Shown here one piece after another: positions 1 through 6,714 of a stretch of DNA of 29,352 bases. The notes beneath the pieces were generated by a model. The model was not told the origin of the DNA. It made no database searches and saw only the letters and a list, made by a program, of their open reading frames with translations. The translations under genes and the position numbers were made by a program. The stretch is from a virus, in IMG/VR virus record IMGVR_UViG_3300042112_000169, positions 1-29,352 of that record. The stretch is one strand, 5' to 3'. Each line of letters starts with the position of its first letter. Position 1 is the first letter of the stretch.

Positions 1-387
1 GTACTTCAACATGTATTCGTCGGAGTACATGTCGGACAAAACATTGTCGGGATTCATCTCATCGTATGATGCTTCAACAAACTTTTCAGCCGTGATAAAA
101 AAACCACTTAGTTGATGGTTCAATACGATTTCACGAAGCAATCCACAAGCAATATGCGTTTTACCACTACCAGAGCCACCAAAGAAGTAAAGACCTTCTC
201 CGCATTCTCTGTTGTGTTCAATGTTTACTAACCACTGACGAACGTATGTAACAACATCGGGACTGCCTAACTCTGTGTTGTAGTCATCTAAAGTTTTTTT
301 AGTAAAACGTTTTGGTATGTGCGCATTCTTCAATCGTTCAATCGGTTGTCTATTGCGCCAATACTTCGCAGAGTGCCACTCACTCAT
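1..387 (-). CDS. DnaC-like helicase loader ATPase (C-terminus outside window)
   Basis: 129 codons from an ATG at 387, cut by the window edge. A P-loop GGSGSGKT lies at about residues 70-77, preceded by a short N-terminal region ending in IPKRF and LDDYN. This layout is usual for DnaC/IstB-like AAA+ loaders, which deliver the replicative helicase to an origin. The ATG overlaps the stop of the upstream gene by 8 nt (ATGAGTGA), so translational coupling is likely. It follows a winged-helix initiator and two small genes, the order expected of an O/P-like replication module. Walker B and sensor motifs would lie outside the window, so a DnaA-like or other AAA+ ATPase is not excluded, but the context favours a loader. 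Confidence 0.82.
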   Translation of the reverse strand, partial: MSEWHSAKYWRNRQPIERLKNAHIPKRFTKKTLDDYNTELGSPDVVTYVRQWLVNIEHNRECGEGLYFFGGSGSGKTHIACGLLREIVLNHQLSGFFITAEKFVEASYDEMNPDNVLSDMYSDEYMLKY

Positions 388-778
388 GTTTACCTCTCAT
401 CAATCTCTTGTCAACAGTGTATTCGGAATAATCGTATTTTGTCAAAGGAGTGTCTACTTTTTTCTTTAATGCATCCAACCGTGATGCAAATCCCTTCCAC
501 GTTGGTACATCTGTTGGCAATGGTGTTTGTTTAATCTCGTGGGCAAACACATCAATCATTTTATAAATTTGTTCTATTGTCACGCCTTTTTCTTGCAAGT
601 TCTTAAATACCTTCATTAAGGCTATTCCGTTAACCGGAGCATTTAGGGTCATGTTTTTACTGGCTGTCGCATCTCTAAAATAAGCAACCAGTCCAGTTGT
701 TGAACTTTTCTTTTTAACTGGTTGTTTATCAACAGGTTCATCAGCGCCTAAAGTTTTTCCACCCCAATCATCAATCAT
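380..778 (-). CDS. Replication-module protein of unknown function (132 aa)
   Basis: I do not recognise a family. The protein is soluble: a Lys-rich stretch KQPVKKKSS near residue 20 is followed by helical segments (VNGIALMKVFKNLQEKGVTIEQ and WKGFASRLDALKKKV). The start at 778 is chosen because it gives an 8-nt overlap (ATGATTGA) with the upstream stop, as at both other junctions of this operon. An ATG 10 codons upstream would overlap more. Its place directly before the DnaC-like loader suggests a primosome accessory role or an initiator-loader adaptor; that is inference from position only. Confidence 0.75.
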   Translation of the reverse strand: MIDDWGGKTLGADEPVDKQPVKKKSSTTGLVAYFRDATASKNMTLNAPVNGIALMKVFKNLQEKGVTIEQIYKMIDVFAHEIKQTPLPTDVPTWKGFASRLDALKKKVDTPLTKYDYSEYTVDKRLMRGKHE

Positions 779-938
779 TGCCCAAACTCGTTTTGCCCTT
801 ATCAACAATGTACTTCACTCTAATCTTTTTACCATTCTCAACCGGAGTCAAAGACAATTTAGGCATCATTACTTCCTTGCCTTTAGCGTCCAGTTCTTTC
901 ACGCTGTACTCCCACATCCATCGCATTCCTCTACCCAT
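771..938 (-). CDS. Small basic protein of replication operon (55 aa)
   Basis: A 55-codon gene from an ATG at 938 to a TGA at 771-773. The N-terminus is MGRGMRWMWEYSV and the body is basic (about ten Lys) with alternating hydrophobic residues, as in a small beta-rich protein. It starts inside the end of the initiator gene (8-nt overlap ATGGGTAG) and its stop overlaps the next start by 8 nt. Both overlaps and the tight packing support a real gene despite its size. No family is recognised; a small nucleic-acid-binding protein is possible but not shown. Confidence 0.68.
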   Translation of the reverse strand: MGRGMRWMWEYSVKELDAKGKEVMMPKLSLTPVENGKKIRVKYIVDKGKTSLGND

Positions 939-1506
939 TGCTGTTTCTCCCGTCGGTAAGTTTTAACTGTCGGTTCCACCGACTATCCGTTGAGTATAAA
1001 TCCAAGCTCTTAGTACCTTTTGTTTTCTTTTGGTTTTCCTTCTTATTATTATTTTTCTTTCTTATTTGGGTGTCTGTGGAGTCACTCAATATGAGTGTCT
1101 CTGGAGTCACCCCAGTAGTGTCTGGGGAGTCACTACTAAATACCCCAGTGTCTCTGGAGTCACCCTCATTAATTAAGGCTTCTGCGGCTGCCGTATTGTA
1201 CGTAATTACGTACAAATTGGGCATGTTCTTTCCGTATCTACCCATCTTTACAATCTTGCGAATGACACCAATCTCAACCAAGCGATGCATAGCCCTAATC
1301 ACTGTCCTACGGTTGTAACCAGTATCTCTAGCCAAAACATCGTAAGTTGTAGATAAAGTTTGGTCATGTGTGTTCATGTAACCAATTGCACAAGTCAACA
1401 CATGCAAAGCTATAGAGTCACCTTTCATGTACTTAACAACCCAAGTAGGTATGGAAATCCAGGGACCTCCCAGTTTGGTATTCTCCGCCGCACTTTTTGG
1501 TTTCAT
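931..1506 (-). CDS. Winged-helix replication initiator-like protein
   Basis: 191 aa. Residues 15-100 form a helix-turn-helix domain (TLSTTYDVLARDTGYNRR then TVIRAMHRLVEIGVIRK, followed by a wing), as in phage replisome organisers and RepA-type initiators. The C-terminal part is low-complexity: an Asp/Ser/Thr-rich segment encoded by four DNA repeats, then an Asn/Lys-rich segment from a purine-rich strand. The start at 1506 is preceded by GAGAGGA at a good distance. The gene overlaps the next start by 8 nt and leads the operon to the DnaC-like ATPase, matching the lambda O-P arrangement. It could instead be a transcription regulator, but the repeats plus A/T-rich tract within the gene favour an initiator that binds its own coding region. 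Confidence 0.8.
   Translation of the reverse strand: MKPKSAAENTKLGGPWISIPTWVVKYMKGDSIALHVLTCAIGYMNTHDQTLSTTYDVLARDTGYNRRTVIRAMHRLVEIGVIRKIVKMGRYGKNMPNLYVITYNTAAAEALINEGDSRDTGVFSSDSPDTTGVTPETLILSDSTDTQIRKKNNNKKENQKKTKGTKSLDLYSTDSRWNRQLKLTDGRNSNG
1017..1163 (-). other. Probable replication origin (iterons plus A/T-rich purine-biased tract)
   Basis: The four iteron-like repeats (1070-1163) are followed within the same gene by about 50 bp (1017-1066) that is strongly A+T-rich and almost all pyrimidine on the plus strand and purine on the minus strand. In lambda the origin lies in gene O and consists of four near-palindromic iterons next to an A+T-rich, strand-asymmetric unwinding region. The layout here is the same, with a winged-helix protein and a helicase-loader gene in the same operon. 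The origin call is inference from that likeness. Confidence 0.65.
1070..1163 (-). repeat. Four 16-bp iteron-like direct repeats inside initiator gene
   Basis: On the plus strand the unit is gtgtctNtggagtcac, at 1070-1085, 1095-1110, 1118-1133 (with one extra mismatch, tctggggag) and 1148-1163; starts are 25, 23 and 30 bp apart. Each copy is nearly palindromic (GTGACTC, two bases, GAGACAC). Copies 1, 3 and 4 are read as D-S-x-D-T, whereas copy 2 is read in another frame (V-T-P-E-T), so the DNA rather than the protein is what is conserved. This is how initiator-binding iterons behave. Confidence 0.85.
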
Positions 1507-1548
1507 ATAGTTGCATCCTCTCTTATGATCGTGTTATGCTTTTGGTAA

Positions 1549-1574
1549 GTAAACGGTTCCCTTCTCCCGTTTAC
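1549..1574. other. Perfect 8-bp stem-loop with loop containing ttcccttct
   Basis: GTAAACGG (1549-1556) pairs with CCGTTTAC (1567-1574) around a 10-base loop. It lies 43 bases upstream of the initiator start in the only sizeable gap of the window (1507-1659). No T-run follows on either strand, so an intrinsic terminator is not indicated. The loop core recurs in the neighbouring stem-loop at 1623-1646. Confidence 0.6.
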
Positions 1575-1604
1575 TATTGCGAGTTATTTATTAACTGCGC
1601 AAGG

Positions 1605-1659
1605 CCCACTTGATAGTGGGGGCGTTGGTTTCCCTTCTTGCCAACGTCCTCACTGTGGG
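1605..1659. other. Intergenic stem-loops downstream of the 1660-2286 gene
   Basis: Two hairpins can form. CCCACT (1605-1610) pairs with AGTGGG (1615-1620) around TGAT. CGTTGG (1623-1628) pairs with CCAACG (1641-1646) around a 12-base loop containing tttcccttct; this second stem can extend to 13 bp (1616-1628 with 1641-1653) if G-U pairs are allowed in a plus-strand RNA. The extended stem and the first hairpin share bases 1616-1620, so they are mutually exclusive. No convincing U-run follows, so a terminator role is uncertain, and I see no clear promoter in 1507-1659. Confidence 0.45.
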
Positions 1660-2286
1660 TTATTCTGAACTTAAGAACTTTAAAACTGAGGCCTTAGGTC
1701 CAACAAAAAACGCCAATTTACCGTCCTTAACGTAACTAAGCGCGTAGTCGTCATTAGACGCTTTAGAAACCGAATCCTGTGTAGGGGGAAGGGTACTCTT
1801 TTTTGACGCATCCTGGGGCTTCCTAGAGGCCTCTGAGGGCTTATCCTCAACTGGTTCCCCAACTGTCAGAGGCACTAAACCATTACATAGGTCTAAGGTC
1901 TCCATTCCCTTTTGGTTAGCCGTAATAACAATGTCTTCCACAAATTGGGTTGGTTGACCGAGAGTGGCAACCTCATCCCATAAAACAAGCACAGTAGCTT
2001 CTGGATAGCTGTCCAAACTATCGTCAATAAGATTGTCTACTTTTAATACTCGGTTTGCAGCACCTTCCACTAGATGATGAACTTTGGCGTCGGCATGAAC
2101 AACGGTAAAAGATGCTGAATGCTCTATAAGCCAGTCATACACCCTGCTTTGCCCATCGGTTGGTTTACCAGTCCAAAGGACTACAAACTCCTTGGTGGTT
2201 AACGCCACATCGTTTAAGCCAGTTTCAATTACATTCGCACTTGCGTTACCCGTACCTGCAATGAGGTAATACCTAGACTTCTGCAT
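1660..2286 (-). CDS. Unknown alpha/beta protein with acidic/Lys linker (208 aa)
   Basis: Not assigned to a family. Residues 1-140 alternate hydrophobic strands and helices (RYYLIAGTGNASANVIETGL, EFVVLWTGKP, SFTVVHAD, ATVLVLWDE), suggesting a Rossmann-like or ferredoxin-like fold. A polar Ser/Lys/Pro linker follows (about 145-180), then a short C-terminal segment YALSYVKDGKLAFFVGPKA. No catalytic motif is obvious. A strong ribosome-binding site (AGGAGGACAAC) precedes the ATG at 2286. It is the last gene of the late operon after the baseplate block and a membrane protein, and is followed by stem-loops. A nucleotide-binding or host-takeover role is possible but not supported. Confidence 0.75.
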   Translation of the reverse strand: MQKSRYYLIAGTGNASANVIETGLNDVALTTKEFVVLWTGKPTDGQSRVYDWLIEHSASFTVVHADAKVHHLVEGAANRVLKVDNLIDDSLDSYPEATVLVLWDEVATLGQPTQFVEDIVITANQKGMETLDLCNGLVPLTVGEPVEDKPSEASRKPQDASKKSTLPPTQDSVSKASNDDYALSYVKDGKLAFFVGPKASVLKFLSSE

Positions 2287-2295
2287 GTTGTCCTC

Positions 2296-2550
2296 CTACT
2301 TTAAAGACTTGTTATGTGCCATATCTCCTAGATAAGTCAGACAGCGTAGCACCGTGTGACAGACACCAGCAAGTGTTGCGATAACTAAACCGCCTACCCA
2401 AAGATTATCTACCTCAACAACAAACGAAGCGCCGTAAGAAACAACGACTCCCGCTAAAACTTTTACCCAAGGCATTGCCTCTTTAGGTAAAAGCAAATCA
2501 ATTACTTGTAACAGTTTGTAAACGGCTAGTGCACAAATTATATAGTTCAT
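2296..2550 (-). CDS. Small membrane protein, holin-like (84 aa)
   Basis: The start at 2550 gives an ATGA overlap with the stop of the upstream tail gene, so the longer upstream start is rejected. Three hydrophobic segments are visible: YIICALAVYKLLQVIDLLL (residues 3-21), VKVLAGVVVSYGASFVVEV (about 29-47) and LWVGGLVIATLAGVCHTVL (about 50-68), with a polar Lys-containing C-terminus. Small multi-pass proteins of this kind in phage late operons are often holins, but a second holin candidate sits beside the endolysin at 26393. An alternative is a membrane protein used in DNA entry or superinfection exclusion. Confidence 0.7.
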   Translation of the reverse strand: MNYIICALAVYKLLQVIDLLLPKEAMPWVKVLAGVVVSYGASFVVEVDNLWVGGLVIATLAGVCHTVLRCLTYLGDMAHNKSLK

Positions 2551-4187
2551 GTTTTTCCTGGAATCCAATCGTAGTTAATTGTTTTGTCTATGGATGGGTC
2601 AAGAAGCATAGTGACTGGTAACAATTTTGGCAACAACTCAGCAATGGTTTCTTGCGTCTTTTTTCTGTTGGTTGAATACGTAGAATAAGATGCGTATTGA
2701 CTACCAGACCATTGATGGTCTGCAAAATTGTTTTGATAAACAAAACCGCCAAAGTCTGAATCACCATTAAAGAACGGGCCGTAAGAGTTAGGCTCAACCA
2801 TCCACTTAGTTATTGTGGTTGATGCACCAGCCGCTAAACCAAGAATAAGAACTGGGTACAACATAGCCGTGGTGTTTTGTGTTGGCGCTAGTATTACTTT
2901 TCTACCAGCTGGACTTAGGTTTGCAGGAATGATTTGATCGCTTTGGTTACTGGTTGACCAGTTAGACCATGACGTTGATGCAGATGCCCATTGAGCACCC
3001 CAAATACTTCCAGCAGATGCTGTTGTAATTTCAATAGATGACCAATAATCAATATTGTCTTTTACGGGAACAGCAACAGTAGACATCAAAGCAAATTGTG
3101 CTGATGAACTTCCTGAGTTGGTGACCGTTAGATATTGACCTGATTTAGTATAAGCAACAGAAGCAGTCTCTGTTGTTAAATTCCATTTTTTAGTTCCAGT
3201 ATCAATTACAAACAACGAGTCTGCAACTAGGTTTGCTTTTTCGGCATGGATATTAAATGTGTAACGAGGACTGCTAGTTGATTCAATGACATCAACTTCA
3301 GAACCAGTTACAGCAATCAAATATTGTTTTGTTGCTTCAAGAGTTCCTTTTCGTTGACGATAGTAAGCAATGTCTTTTAATATTTGCCGGATTCGTGATG
3401 TTCCTAAATCCTGAATAGAAACCTCTAAACCAAACATAGTAGCTAATTGGTCTATAGATTCTGTTTCTGTTTTCTCAGGATCGTATTGTTGAACTACAGA
3501 GTTAAGCAAAGTTCTAACACGGTCAAATTCAAATCCAAAAATGTCCAAGAACCGATATAAGTATCCTCGTGACAAACCTTCTGGGTCTGTAGAAGCTCCA
3601 TTAGTGTCAGAAACACGATGGTGAGATGGTATGCGTTTCCATAAAGCATCGGTTGTATGATGGTCAAAAGGCACCAATTCTTGTAATGTTGCAACTCTTT
3701 CGTACCAATTGATACCAGAAGGTCCTGTTCCGTTTTGATTCCAATGTAGAAATAGAGAATAATATGCCCACGCCCCTGAAGGAACATTATAATGAGTTAC
3801 TGCGTAAGTTGTGTCTAGATAAGTTTGTGTTTTAATGATCAACCCGTCGGCAACTGTTTCAGGAGCACCTGTTTTAGAATAAACAACAACAACACCTATA
3901 ATGGAAGTATCTCCAGATCCTATAGTTTCAGGATCCTCAATTAAGAATGAAGACCACGATAGGTCTACTGAGGAATGGGTTGTTGCTGTTGCTTCAAATG
4001 TTGCATCAATATTCAGCACACCAACTGGGGCAATGAAACCATCTGCTCGTAAAGAACTATCCGAATCAAGACGTGTTTGACCAATTGGAGCGTCTGTATC
4101 TGTACCACGAACATACGAACCAAAAGGGTTGGCGTCAGGACTTGAAATTAAGTCAACGCGACGAATCCTAAAAGATTTATATGCCAT
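2547..4187 (-). CDS. gpI-like tail protein fused to FN3-like and C-terminal beta domains
   Basis: 546 aa. The central part (about 176-300) matches P2 gpI-type tail proteins: it ends the wedge after gp25 and J and has the typical helical core with YRFLDIFGFEFDRVR, an IDQLATMFGLEV segment and the IAYYRQRKGTLEA signature. Before it, residues 55-170 look like a fibronectin-III-like beta sandwich. After it, about 310-510 is Ser/Thr/Trp-rich and beta-like, as in carbohydrate-binding or receptor-binding modules. gpI proteins normally bridge baseplate and fibres. Here the protein is about twice or more the usual length and no separate fibre gene follows, so it may carry the receptor-binding domain itself. 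It starts with a TAATG overlap of the J gene. Confidence 0.82.
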   Translation of the reverse strand: MAYKSFRIRRVDLISSPDANPFGSYVRGTDTDAPIGQTRLDSDSSLRADGFIAPVGVLNIDATFEATATTHSSVDLSWSSFLIEDPETIGSGDTSIIGVVVVYSKTGAPETVADGLIIKTQTYLDTTYAVTHYNVPSGAWAYYSLFLHWNQNGTGPSGINWYERVATLQELVPFDHHTTDALWKRIPSHHRVSDTNGASTDPEGLSRGYLYRFLDIFGFEFDRVRTLLNSVVQQYDPEKTETESIDQLATMFGLEVSIQDLGTSRIRQILKDIAYYRQRKGTLEATKQYLIAVTGSEVDVIESTSSPRYTFNIHAEKANLVADSLFVIDTGTKKWNLTTETASVAYTKSGQYLTVTNSGSSSAQFALMSTVAVPVKDNIDYWSSIEITTASAGSIWGAQWASASTSWSNWSTSNQSDQIIPANLSPAGRKVILAPTQNTTAMLYPVLILGLAAGASTTITKWMVEPNSYGPFFNGDSDFGGFVYQNNFADHQWSGSQYASYSTYSTNRKKTQETIAELLPKLLPVTMLLDPSIDKTINYDWIPGKT

Positions 4188-5992
4188 TAGACAGAAGCAA
4201 CTCCACCACTAGCAGTTACAGCTAATTGAGAAAGCAACAACAACCTATTTGTTGCAGCTTGAACTCCTTCAACTGCAGGTATTAATGATGCAGTATCAAT
4301 TACACTAGATGCGCCAGTAGTAAAACGTGAGATGCTGACATAGTCAACGCCATCTACATCCAAAATTGCACGGTACAAAGTACCAAGAGTTATTGTTTGA
4401 CCAAACGACACATCGTCAAATTCAAACAATGCTTTAATTGCAATTTCTACTTCTTCCTTGACTGCATCCTGGATGTAGCTTGGTAGAACAGATACATTGC
4501 ATGTAATTTTTACTAGATCTAAAACAACACTAGGAATTACAAGAGAATTGACTCCAACAATTTCTCTAGGAACAATATAATCATAAATTAAATCCCTGTA
4601 ATTTGTGTCTAAAGTAAGAGGACTAGTTGTTGGGCTAACGGGCAACGTACCATCGTATGTGTCTTGTGCCGTTAATGCATAAATCTTAACTTGTGCATTT
4701 TTATATGTTGCAGTTGATGCAACGCTTGCGGATGCAACGCTTGCTGAAACAAGAGCATAAGTAAAAGATGTAGGAGTAGGTGTACCTGTTATTACATAAG
4801 TGCCGTCAAAAGTATCATCAACGTTAAATACTCCAACATACTCACCAACCGATAACCCATGATTCGCACTTGTTGTTAACGTAGCAACCGATGAGGTTTT
4901 GGCTTTGTTTGTAATTATTCCTTGTTTTGCAGTAGCTCCAGTAACTATTTCTGCTTTTGTTTTGACAATTCCTGGAACGCGCAAAGTAAGTTCTTCGTAG
5001 TCCTGTAAAGAGACAGCTCTATCTTGAGACCTAAACGATGCCGGAATGTTTGTCTTTAATGAAATAATACTTTCTGAATCAGAACCACCAAAGGCACGAG
5101 TTGTGTTTGGCGTAATTACAATTCCGTCATAAGTTGGTCCAAAAGCATTTGACAACGAATAAAAAGCAGTTACAGCATTTGCTTCAACGTTTCCAGCCAA
5201 CCCACGACTTCTGCGATAAGTAATAGTTACGACAGCGTTAGTGGATGGAATTTTTCCGTGAATTCCGTTACCAAAGCTGATAACGACACTGTCGTCGGCC
5301 TCAATATTTGCCACATATACTTTGTCGGAATTAGTGTTTTCAATCAATCTGTCTACTTGTGTATAGGGAACAGATGCTCCAAGAACACCTTCAGCAACAG
5401 ATATAACTAGAGAACTTTTAACTACGCCAGTTTTAGAAATTGTATATGTTTGAGAAATTTGACCATTACTTGTAAACGTTTCTGTAAAGAATTCTCCTTC
5501 AGTTAGGCTTAACAAAGCAGGAGTTGTTTTGGCATAAGTAACATACCCTGTAATAGCAATTCCAGTTGCATTAAAAGCAATTGCTTGGTTAGATGTAAAG
5601 ATTACAGAATCAGCAGTTTCTACAAGAGGTTTTGCAGTGAACTTAGTGTTAGCAGGAATCAATATTGGTGCTGCATCCGTAGCCAATGAATTTGTTGCAT
5701 TTAAAGTTATTGATGTTTGTGCTGCCGTTCTGCCGTGTGGGATGTAGTCCAACAAGCTTGCAATCGCTAACAAAGAAGAACGACGAGTAGCTGTTTCTAA
5801 GAACGATTCTCTAGCAGCTTGGTCTACGTAATAATGAAGGATGTCTCCCATGTACGCCACAAGGTCAACAAACAACATGCCAAAATCTGAGTTATCACGA
5901 GATGTCCATTCAGGTAAAACTACAGAAGCACGATTCAATAAATCGTTGCGAATTGAAATGTAATCGCGGTTAGTGTAGTCAAAAGTTGTCAT
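4187..5992 (-). CDS. Baseplate J / gp6-like wedge protein
   Basis: 601 aa. The N-terminus (FDYTNRDYISIRNDLL, then DLVAYMGDILHYYVDQAARESF and RRSSLLAIASLLDY) is typical of the J/gp6 family, which forms the baseplate wedge ring that opens on infection. A GNGIHGKIPS loop (about 245-255), the R-A-x-S-x-x-DYEELTLRVPGI segment (about 335) and a C-terminal helical end containing LLLLSQL are also family-like. Residues about 365-430 form an inserted Ser/Thr/Val-rich beta domain (SSVATLTTSANHGLSVGEY) containing a short tandem repeat. ATGA overlaps the gp25 gene, as usual for this pair. Confidence 0.93.
   Translation of the reverse strand: MTTFDYTNRDYISIRNDLLNRASVVLPEWTSRDNSDFGMLFVDLVAYMGDILHYYVDQAARESFLETATRRSSLLAIASLLDYIPHGRTAAQTSITLNATNSLATDAAPILIPANTKFTAKPLVETADSVIFTSNQAIAFNATGIAITGYVTYAKTTPALLSLTEGEFFTETFTSNGQISQTYTISKTGVVKSSLVISVAEGVLGASVPYTQVDRLIENTNSDKVYVANIEADDSVVISFGNGIHGKIPSTNAVVTITYRRSRGLAGNVEANAVTAFYSLSNAFGPTYDGIVITPNTTRAFGGSDSESIISLKTNIPASFRSQDRAVSLQDYEELTLRVPGIVKTKAEIVTGATAKQGIITNKAKTSSVATLTTSANHGLSVGEYVGVFNVDDTFDGTYVITGTPTPTSFTYALVSASVASASVASTATYKNAQVKIYALTAQDTYDGTLPVSPTTSPLTLDTNYRDLIYDYIVPREIVGVNSLVIPSVVLDLVKITCNVSVLPSYIQDAVKEEVEIAIKALFEFDDVSFGQTITLGTLYRAILDVDGVDYVSISRFTTGASSVIDTASLIPAVEGVQAATNRLLLLSQLAVTASGGVASV
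4716..4745 (-). repeat. 15-bp tandem duplication in baseplate J gene
   Basis: Two near-identical in-frame 15-bp units (gatgcaacgcttgcg, then the same with a final t) encode the repeated peptide ASVASASVAS in the inserted beta domain of the J protein. It is probably a recent slippage event in a surface loop. Confidence 0.8.
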
Positions 5993-6390
5993 AATACAGA
6001 ATCCTCAGTTAGGTCAGTTGGCAAAACTACATCAATGGTTGCTTGTCGTTTGCCAAAGGTTGGTATTTGGTATTCCACAGTAATTTTAATTGTAGAATCA
6101 TTTTGTAGAGAGTTTGGTCCATTAATTATCAAGTTCGTTATTTGAGCACCAGCGATGTTTCTTTGCATTCCTTGCAGTGCCTCTAATTTATATTCTTCAA
6201 AAATTAATGGGTCAAAGTTTTCATACAAAAGAACATTAGTATTTCCTCCGTATGTTGGCATCATGGGTCGTTCAAACATAGATGTAGATAGATAATCTAA
6301 AACTTTTTGTTTAACTATGTCATCAAGCTTTGCAACTTTTGCAAGTTTTCCAGATGAATCAATGTTTAATGGCAGTTTTATAATTGACAT
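5989..6390 (-). CDS. gp25-like baseplate wedge protein
   Basis: 133 aa, the usual length of the gp25/W family, which joins wedge and sheath and starts sheath contraction. Family features seen are an early helix with KQKVLDYLSTSMFERPM, the GG-containing turn TYGGNTNVLLYENFDP, and a C-terminal beta region (STIKITVEYQIPTF). It lies between the OB-fold spike gene and the J gene with an ATGA overlap to J, the standard order in P2-like and T4-like baseplates. Despite the name, no lysozyme activity is expected. Confidence 0.92.
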   Translation of the reverse strand: MSIIKLPLNIDSSGKLAKVAKLDDIVKQKVLDYLSTSMFERPMMPTYGGNTNVLLYENFDPLIFEEYKLEALQGMQRNIAGAQITNLIINGPNSLQNDSTIKITVEYQIPTFGKRQATIDVVLPTDLTEDSVL

Positions 6391-6402
6391 AAAGTTCCTA
6401 AT

Positions 6403-6714
6403 TTAACTAAAGACCTGAACAGAAAGAATAGATCCATATCCATCTGTTTGGGCAATTACTGGAGTAGGTGAGGGGTTAAGGTTAAGAATAAAAATATTCG
6501 TGTAATTAGAGCTATCAGTAGTAACCACGACTTGATCACCAATTGCTGGTACAGGCCAAACGCCATCTACTTTTTTTCTACCTATAAATGATATATCTAA
6601 TGTCAACTCCGGGCCAAACTTTGAAGGTATTCGTACTTTTATTTCACCCGTATTCGGATCAGACGCAGAAACAATAGCTCTGTGTACATAGGATTGAAAA
6701 ACCTCAGTATACAT
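6403..6714 (-). CDS. OB-fold baseplate spike/hub protein (gp5/gpV N-terminal type)
   Basis: 103 aa from an ATG at 6714, chosen because AAGGAAG stands five bases before it; an ATG ten codons upstream would overlap the previous gene by 41 bases. The sequence HRAIVSASDPNTGEIKVRIP, then VWPVPAIGDQVVV, is the OB-fold signature of gp5/VgrG/gpV spike bases. There is neither a lysozyme domain nor a long beta-helix needle, so this is only the collar that sits on the hub. No separate PAAR-type tip is seen in the window. Confidence 0.85.
   Translation of the reverse strand: MYTEVFQSYVHRAIVSASDPNTGEIKVRIPSKFGPELTLDISFIGRKKVDGVWPVPAIGDQVVVTTDSSNYTNIFILNLNPSPTPVIAQTDGYGSILSVQVFS

Noticed and set aside
1070-1163. 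CRISPR-like array of short repeats
   Set aside because: Only four 16-bp imperfect repeats with 7-14 bp spacers, inside a coding gene, with no cas genes; iterons explain them better.
938-1318. Plus-strand open frame over the initiator gene
   Set aside because: Antisense shadow of a pyrimidine-rich tract (Phe/Leu runs); no ribosome-binding site and opposite to every supported gene.
1605-1659. Intrinsic terminator after the 1660-2286 gene
   Set aside because: Stems are good but no U-tract follows on the minus strand; kept only as stem-loops.
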